Source: Pithys albifrons albifrons (lineage: Eukaryota > Chordata > Aves > Passeriformes > Thamnophilidae). Taken from it: a stretch of DNA of 64,000 bases. Location of the stretch: assembly GCF_047495875.1 (NCBI RefSeq), contig NC_092458.1, positions 601,001-665,000 on the forward strand, written 5' to 3'. Positions 53,901 through 62,900 of the stretch are shown here, one piece after another. The stretch's first letter is position 1; each line of letters starts with the position of its first letter. Both the position numbers and the translations under genes were made by a program. The notes beneath the pieces were generated by a model, which searched no databases, had not been told where the DNA came from, and was given only the letters and a program-made list of their open reading frames with translations.

Positions 53901-56900
53901 GAAAGAATTCTTTCCTTCAGTTGGAAAAGTCCAAGTAAGCACCTGATTCTATAATCCTGAGCATATGGCTATTAATCTAGTAAGGTCCATGATAATTAAT
54001 CCAAACCTGGATAGATCTGTCCAGTTTTGTTATGACTGTCAGTATTATTGCATGCTGTGATATCCACTCTGCAGTGATATGGAGCTGCAGTTTCTTGTTC
54101 TCTGCATACCTGCCCTCATTCCTGCGAGCCCAACCCCATGGGAGCCCCGTGCAACGTGCTCAGACTTCACAGCTAATTAGCTAAGCATTCGGGCCATTTG
54201 TTTCAGACTGTGCAACTAATGAATTTAAACTGCTTTGTTAATTTGACTCCTTTAGGAAGACAAGTTTTCAGGGTCGTCTACATCTTTAATAATAAACCAA
54301 TGAAACCTGTAACCTTTTATAACACCTATAAAAGCTAACTGGTCTTGAACATTCTCCTGGACTGTTAATAGGCCATGAAATCTCACAGTATCAGTTGCTG
54401 TAGATGTATTCATTTGTCAGGTGGTTTATGTTTTCACTTTCGAAGTACTAATATGTGTTTTAAAATGAATTGAACTAATTTTTTGAACTTCAACTTCCAT
54501 TCTCTGTTCTGGGATCTTATTAAAATAAGCAAGTTAAAATTTTCAGAGGTTGGTAAAATAACATATTCTACATTTAATGACTTAGATCAGAAGCCTTAAC
54601 TTCTGAGAAAAACTAATTCCAGGCATATTTCAAAGCAGGAGTATTGACAAGGCAAGTACTCTGGGTAATTTTTTTTACTTTGCAGTGATTTGATTTTCTA
54701 GATTTAGGTCTAAAACATCAGTGGGATTGATTTGCATAGCCCATATTTATTCCTTTTAAATAATAATGATTTTTTTCTTTAATGCAGAGTGAACATTGGG
54801 TAGAGGACAGATAGTGTTGAATTTGCCTACTTTACTGAAAACATTTGGAAGACAACAGGCAATCATTTTTTGTAACAAAGCCATCCTATATGCAACTGGA
54901 AAAGACAGCAAAGAGATATATGGTTGTCATTCGTGTAGAAAAATACTGTATGCACAGCTTCCATTAAATGGAACTTAAGAAAGTGCATTAATGACTTCCT
55001 TAAATGACTATTTGCAGTTAATTTCTGCTGTTATTTTAGATCTCTATTCTTTCTCTTTGCTCCTTTGACTACAGAGCAAAATAAGTGCCATTTCCTCGCA
55101 TAGGACTGATGGGAATACAGAAGTGAAAGGCAACATAAAATCCAAGACTATTTGTAATGGTTTGACCCACGGCTCCCTCAGTAACCAGTGTATCTAAGGA
55201 AGTTCCAAGTATTCCACACGTGTCTTCCACATATCAGGGGGGGAGTGGTTTAGGGTTTTTTCCTTCTCTTGGCCGGGGAGCTGGTGGGAGGTGTTAGAGT
55301 CTGATCCCTCCGGTTGTTGTTGGTTCTCCTGTCCTGGGTGAAATTATTTCATGCTTGTTGCCCTTCCTTGAAGTTTTTAATTCTGTTTGTCTGTTTCATT
55401 TGGGTTTTTTTGTTTGTTTTTATTTTAGTTTGGGTTTGTTTCTTCCCAATTTTTCTGGTTAATCAGTCCCCTTTTTCCTTTCCCTTTCCCCTGGGGGGTG
55501 GGATCCTTTGTACTGTGTATACAGTGTGGTTGTGAATGTTAGAAAATATAATTTATTCTTTTTATTCAGTTCAGTTTCTTTTGAGTTCGTTTCTTTTCAG
55601 GTTTCTTTTCTTTCCTTTACTGGAAGAGTTCTGCGTGGGGGAGGGGGGCCAGTCCAGAGTTAGCAACAGCTAAGCCAAACCTGCTACACTATCTTGAGAA
55701 AGTATTTAATAAATGGGGAGAAATATTTAGCTATGACAGGTATTTCACCAAAAAATGTGGCCATGTGCCCTCTGGGAACATGGCACATTTATATATTCTC
55801 TAATTGTTATTATATCTTTCAGTTTGCTGATTGTATGAATAATTTATCAGAAAATAAAGTTTTCTGCCATCTTGATTGAAACAACATTTAACTTGTTATT
55901 TCCAAAAATAAGTAAAAAAAACAACGGGGACCAATGGTGTCATGTAATCAAAGAAAATGGGGCTCTGGGCAGCAAAATATCCCAGGATCCCCACACGTAT
56001 TGGGTACGTAAATGGATGTGATCACTGCTGACACAAAGGCACTGAAGTTCTTGCCTCCCATGTTTTACAACTTTCTATTTTCTCTTCTTCTCCCTCTGAG
56101 GGAACATGAAATTTCTAAAGTTATTCATGTTATTCATTGCTGGAACTTCAGGAGGAGAATGTGTCAGGAATTTAGCCTCTAATAACAATATGATACAACA
56201 GAGACCCAATCGACTAACCCAGTCATGGATTGGTTCCAGTTGTTTTGATAGTCTGTCAGATCTCAGTGTCTCACAGGGGAAACATTCCCTTTGCTCTTGG
56301 GAAACGGGTCTGAACAATGCAGCTCTTTAACAGACCCTGCTGCTGAATATCAAATGCATGTATTCTGCTGGCATGCCTTGGAGAGCTAGAGCTGTCCTTT
56401 TCTTTCCATGTCATTTCCATTTGGAGGGAGCAGGGAGCTTGAAACAATTGGAATTCTGGATATTTGCATGCTGCTTTGCAACACTTACCTGACCTTAGAA
56501 TATAGTGGTATTTTGCCTTGGCTAGCTGGGAATGCTTTTGAAAACCAGGATGGTCCAAACCCATTAATGACTCCTGTTCTCTTCTGTGCTTGTGTCTTTC
56601 CACACTGAGATGGTCCCTGAGAGCTGAAGCAGCTGTTATTCAAGAATTAAGAACTGATGTCTGCCTGCATTTCTAGAACACTTGGGGTACACTGATACAA
56701 TCACTTGTTTCAGGAAACATCTGAAATGCTCTAGAGCAAGTTAAAAAGGATAAATATATTTTGTTTCAGGTTCTTTTGTCTTTCCACAAACATTAAAACA
56801 AGCAAATTAATAGAAAGAAAATCAGAGTTATTTTGAGAGAAGTGAAAGAACTTGTTATATAAACTTTCTTTTATAGTGTTGCATGGTATTTTTTTTCATC

Positions 56901-59900
56901 ATCACAGTTGGAGTGTTCCTTTTGGTGATCAGCAGGTTTCAAATGTTGGTAAACACAATTTTCAAATGTGCATTAGGGAATAGACAGGGAAATAGCAGTG
57001 GTAATGATTGTCTATGTAGATAACAATTGTTTTTGCTTGCTTTATTAAGCATTATAAAACCAAATACACTGAATAATTTAACACATTTACTGATTTCACA
57101 TTTGTAAGCAATAGAGGTACCTTTCATTGCAATAGAATAACACAGACTTTTGTATAATTTAGTTAAACTCTGCTGCAAATTCAAAATAAATATGTTGCAA
57201 AGACTTCTAGTTTTGTAAAGCCACTTCATTAATGATGTTAGAAATAGAGGTGAGAGGTACAAGATGATTTCAAGCACATGAAGAATGTACATGTCTTTCT
57301 AATCTATTTTTACATATTTGTACACAAATGTTCGTGCTTTTCTGTCTGCTGCCCTGTATCTCAGGGCCTGAAATATGCATGATAAATACTTCTAGCACCT
57401 TTGCTTGTCTTCCATACATCCTTATGAATAGAGTGTCATCATTTGAAACTCAGATGAATTTCTTAGCTCCTGACTCATTCTTCTTGAATTTTTCTTTCAT
57501 ATTGCACTTCTGGGAAGATATTGTATTAAAATATTTAATGATGATGAGTAGACAAGTGGCCAATAAGTGAGTCAATATTCATTATCACAGAATGGCTGAG
57601 ATTGGAAAGAGCTTCCAGAGATCATCTAGTCCCCTCTTCAAAGAATCAACTCTGTTCAGCTGGTGTTGGAGTATCTTCAAAGATGGAGACTCCATAACTT
57701 TCTCTGGGCAGACTTGTCTGGTGTTTAGCCACTCTCACATTTTGGTGGGTTTTTTTAAATTTTTTTTTTTTTGGCTAGATAGAATTTCCTGTATTTCAGT
57801 TTGAAACCATTGCCTTTTGTGGTCTCACTGAGCATCACTGAGAAGAATTTGAATCCACCATTCTTCCCCCCTCCCATCAGATATTGGTACACACAGACAA
57901 GGTCCCCCTTAGTCTTCTTTCCTCCTGTCTGAACATTCACAACTCTCAGAATCTCCCCATATAGCAATTTCTGCAGGTCCTTCTTCACAGAAGTTAAATC
58001 CTTACAATTGGTATCAGCTGCAGAATCAGTTGTTGGCCTGCCGGTCCCATCCACTCATCCTCAATGTTTGCATTGGATGGGTGTATTCATTTCCCTGACT
58101 GTGGTGGTGCAGCAGGCAATGAGGCATGTCCTTGTGGGACTGAGCAGGATGGAGCAGGGAGGAGCTGCTCTTGCAGCAGCACCATGAGCTCTGAGGGGTT
58201 TCTTTCTACATGGATGTTCTGTTGCATGAATGAAGAGTCAGCATATGCCCAAATCTGAAACCAGCACTGAGGATGGAGGTGGCTGAGGTGCTCACCTCAA
58301 ACTGAGAAATCAGAAAGTAGTTCAAGTCCAATAATACAAATATCTGAGTTTTTATGAAACTTGACCGTCTTTTATAACCTTCCTATAGCTTTCTTCCCCT
58401 CTTGCCCCTAACTCTGTTGTGTGAAGTTCACTTGCTTTAGAATCATAGAATCATAGAATGGATTGGGTTGGAAAAGACCTCCAAGATCATCGAGTCCAAC
58501 CCTTGGTCCAACTCCAGTCCATTTACCAGATCATGGCACCCAGTGCCACGTCCAATCTGCGTTTAAAAATCTCCAGGGATGGTGAATCCACCCCCTCTCT
58601 GGGCAGCCCATTCCAAGGCCTGATTACTCTCTCTGGAAAGAATTTTTTTCTGATCTCCAACTTAAATTTCCCCTGGCAGAGCTTGAGCCCATCGTGCCCC
58701 CTTGTCCTGTTGCTGAGTGCCTGGGAGAAGAGACCAACCCCCACCTGGCCAGAACTTCCCTTATTCCTGCAGAGTATTGAAACTTGTTTATCTCAATAAA
58801 GTCCTGAGTTGGAAGTTGGCAAACTTTTCTGTGTTGTTATTGACTCTGTGGGTCTTTAAATGTCTTGATCATGTCAGAAAAAACGAGCTCTGACGCCTGG
58901 TTTGAGCTTGTACAAGTGTACATTTTTTGCATATAGGTAGAAGTAGATACACTTCTCATGGCCACCTGTCCTGCTGATATCTTGCTGCTCAGATTCTTGC
59001 TGAATGAAAGCCAAAAGCATGACACTAGTTAGAAATACTCTGCTACAACTGAAACTGTCCAAGGCCCTTGTTCCAATAGGATTGGCATGTCTTATGAACA
59101 AGCAAAAACATTGCAGAGCTCAATTACTGCCTTAAATAGCTGTTAGCTTTGAAATAGGAATCCAAATCTGCTTATTTACAGATAAGAAAGATGGCTATGG
59201 ATTTTGTTGGAGCCTTTTAACTTCAATAAAGTTCCCTTGAATGTAATCTCCAGGAAGAGGGAAGTCTGAAAGAGGAGAAAAGCTACTTTCTGTTTTAAAA
59301 CCTTTGTGTTTTCCTTGATAAAGTTATTCTATAAAAAAAGCAGTAAAATCTAATTGTGTCATATTATAAATTAATCTGAAAGGTTTTGTGATATGTTTTG
59401 AAATTAATCTAAATTTACATTAAATAGGAATTTATCTTTCATGATGCTGTTTAAAGAAGATGGAGAATATATTCTTTTATTCTGTGCAAGGTGTATTTTC
59501 TATATGCATAACTCTCAATATGTTAAAGCAGGATGGATATCAGCATGCTGTTTGAATTATTAAAATACATTTTTCTTTGTATTTTTGACAGCTTAGTCAA
59601 AACAGTTAATTAATATTAATGTTCCGAAGTAATTGTGGAGTGCAAACCCAGATATTTAATAAGTTAGGACTGAGCTTGGTTCAATCACCTGTCAGCTGCA
59701 ACAGGCTGAGGACATAAATGCAAATGCCCAACAGGGTTCCATCGATGGCAATAAGGTGCTTGTTGACTACACTCAGACACTGAGGTGAGGTACAAAAAAA
59801 AGGTTAAGAGGTGGATTGCTGCACATTAATAAAGCTGCTACAGGTAGCACAGACACTCTAGTGAACATTGCAGCAGGAACATCAATTTCTATTATACTCC

Positions 59901-62900
59901 AGCAATTGCAGCCAGTATCTTCTTGTTTTTAAACTTAATCTACATATTTTAAATGTTTATTTTGACATTTTTGTAAAAATGTTATATTGAAATAGAAGTT
60001 ACTTTTCAAGAAAACTTCCCCTGTCAAAAGTTATAGGGCATATTTAGCAAGTTAGCAGTTGTCTTTTGGACACTTATAAATGTCAGATGTGATTTTAATA
60101 CTTTTTTTCCTCTTTACAGAGACAGAGTTAATTTACTTCCTGAAATCTCTGCTGACTCTTTCAGACTGATGATACACCCATGCTCATAGTAAAACTCTCA
60201 GGTGGAAATACTATACTAAACTTTAGCCTTTTGATAGGTTCAGTCCCACTGTGTTAAGCCACTACAGAAGAGTGAAGGAATTGTCTGGACACCTTTATTC
60301 TGTCTTTTGTTCCTGTGCTGAAATATCTTGACCACCATTGCTAAATAGAAAATGGTAACTAACTCCCATATTGTGTTTTCAATAGGTTCTCTATTCAGGT
60401 TGCTGCAACTGCAGAGAATTGTCTTCTTACTTTGTACCCATACTTGGCATTTCATGGATCTGATAAAAAAATTATCTTGAGAAACAGTAAGTAGGCAACA
60501 CTCTACCTCTTAAATTATGTTATTTCCAGTAGTATTACCAATGTTTTCAGTGTTAGCACAGAAATATGATCATCAAGATAGTATTTTTTCTCATTAATTA
60601 CAGGAGGATACTGAAATTAATTTTTTAAAACCATTTAATAACATCAGTTTTCTTGTTGAAAATAAGGAAAACATATAAAGGATTAGGTAATGTTTGCTGA
60701 AAAAATTATTGAACAAACTTAAAACTTACAGGATGTTTTGTGAAGTTTTTAAGGTATGAGTAGAGAAAACAACCCAAATAATTGGGTTAACTTAATTGTA
60801 ATTGTATTGATTAGACAGTGATCATAGGTTTTGAAGAAAGCCACATGATATTATTTTAAAATATGATCATTATTTGCCTCTTGGAAGTCGTTTTCAGGTT
60901 TTTTTTTTTCAATTACTGTCCTTGAAAGGTGAATGGCTCAGCCATATTTTAAGTCTTAATAAAAGCCTGTGATCAGAGAGCAGAAATATTTTTATCTGTA
61001 ATATGTCTCCCTACCTGCCTCCCTCTCTGCCTGTATCCCCCACCCTGACCCCATCTCTGCCTGTGATCTGTGATCTGAAATCTCTTTATGTGTAGCTGTG
61101 CTTATGGAAGCAATGAGGGTCATTGTATAATTTGGGTTGGAAGGGATCCCTGGGGGTCATCTAGTCCAACCTCCTACTCAAAACTGGTTCAAGTATGGGC
61201 TAAATTATTGTAATTTTTTTATAGTTGTTGAGATCTGAGAGGTTTTGATGAAACAGAAAAGTTTTTCAGGAAAGTAAGTCCTTAGATCTGAAACAGATTT
61301 AGCTTAGAAGCATGAATTCTAAGACTGCATTAACTCAAAATAAGTGTGTTATTAGAAGTATTTAGGAGAAAAGAGACTTGGTACTTGTGAACTTGAAAAA
61401 GGGATTAGCAAGAAGATAGGTAAAGTTTTGGGTTTTCCCCCCATATAGAAGATAGTTATAGGTACCATGTCATTCAGGGATCATAACACAATTAAATGAA
61501 GATAGGAAAGGGGAAAAAATATTATCTCTTATTAATGTCTATTTTTTTTTGTGACCAACAGACCATTTTTACAAGTTGTCTTTTGAAGATGCTTTGTAGG
61601 TTTTCCTTGAGGATTAAACAAAAAATGGAGTGGTGGTTTTATAAGAAATGATCTCCCATTAACAATTGGATATTTCTGTCCTGCACTGATTGCTTATTGG
61701 TTTGTTCATATTATCAGTTTGTATCTTTTGAAGCAAGTCATTATCACTACATTCTTTGAGTCTTTTTTATGTGGTTTGGTGTAGACTATTTTGGTGTGGA
61801 ATCGTGTTTAACGTGGCCAAGCCACACCTGTACAGCACAATGTCTTTGAAAGCTATTCAGGAAAGCTTTGTTTCCACTCTGATACCATGCTCTTGTTTTA
61901 CTTGCCCCAGATGACACAAATAATATTCCAAAAGTTAATCATACTGAGTTTTTACTTCTCTTAGTGGTGTGTTTACATCTCTGGAAACTAAACTTTCCTC
62001 TTTTTCTCTGGACTAACATCAGAAGCTGCTGGCAGAGGGTCCTCTAATCCTACCATAAGCCAACATGAGAATGTCAAAACGTGTTCTTTCAGAATGATGG
62101 ATTGCTAAAGTTTACTTTTGGGTTTGGTTTATGAAATGTGTGTTGTTGGACCTGAAAGAGATTGATAATGCCATGCTGAGATCCATTACACAGCTGTGAT
62201 CAAAAAGTCCTTAAGCATATTTTGTTCATGACAGAATTCTTGAATTAGCATTGTTCTGATAGGTGCTTTACAGTGGGTAGGAAGACTCATCTGGTAAAAC
62301 ATACAGTTAATGGGAAAGAATATGCAGGAAACTTTTTCTGTCCCCCAGTCTAATGACTGAAGTGAGACTTTCATCATGAGTCAAATCAGAACTGTTACTT
62401 GATTAACTGAAGCATGAAGTAGGAAAATAAAGAAGCAGATATCCATTTAGAATCTATTAGAGCACAGACAATAAAATATGTTTTCTCAAGTGCAACTTCA
62501 ATCTTGTTTTACAGACTGTGAAGACTGCAGCAGTTCAGAGGTTGTTCTGCATCCATGTTTTACACCACAATCACTTTCCCAAAGTATTTCCTCAAGTTCC
62601 TTCGGTGCGACCACAAGCTTAACCTCTGAAATTTCTCTCTCGGGTATAATGCACCACATATATTCACTGATTTTAAAAATAATTTTATAAATCTCTTCTC
62701 TCCATATTGAATAATTTTTAATTCTTAAATCCCAGCAAGACTTGTTTTATTCACAAAGGTATCAGGTAGTTTAATTCTTGCATCATTTAATGAAACATTA
62801 AAACAGCAACAGTGGTGTTAAAACTCACCTTCAAGGATAGTCACCTGAGTGACTTGTACTATAAGGAATGTTATTTATTTTCTTAGTTACCTTTCTGTGC

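Larger units (their letters stand above)
52709..60385. other. Longest CFAP47 intron in the window (7.7 kb)
   Basis: Holds a solo LTR (55153-55688), two CR1 copies (57581 and 58438) and AT-rich unique DNA. Phases of exons 24 and 25 fit each other directly. Frames at 56075-56608 have no domain resemblance or splice support. Confidence 0.8.

Noticed and set aside
56075..56608. Cluster of frames up to 110 codons on both strands
   Set aside because: No domain resemblance or splice support; exons 24 and 25 of CFAP47 join directly across this intron.
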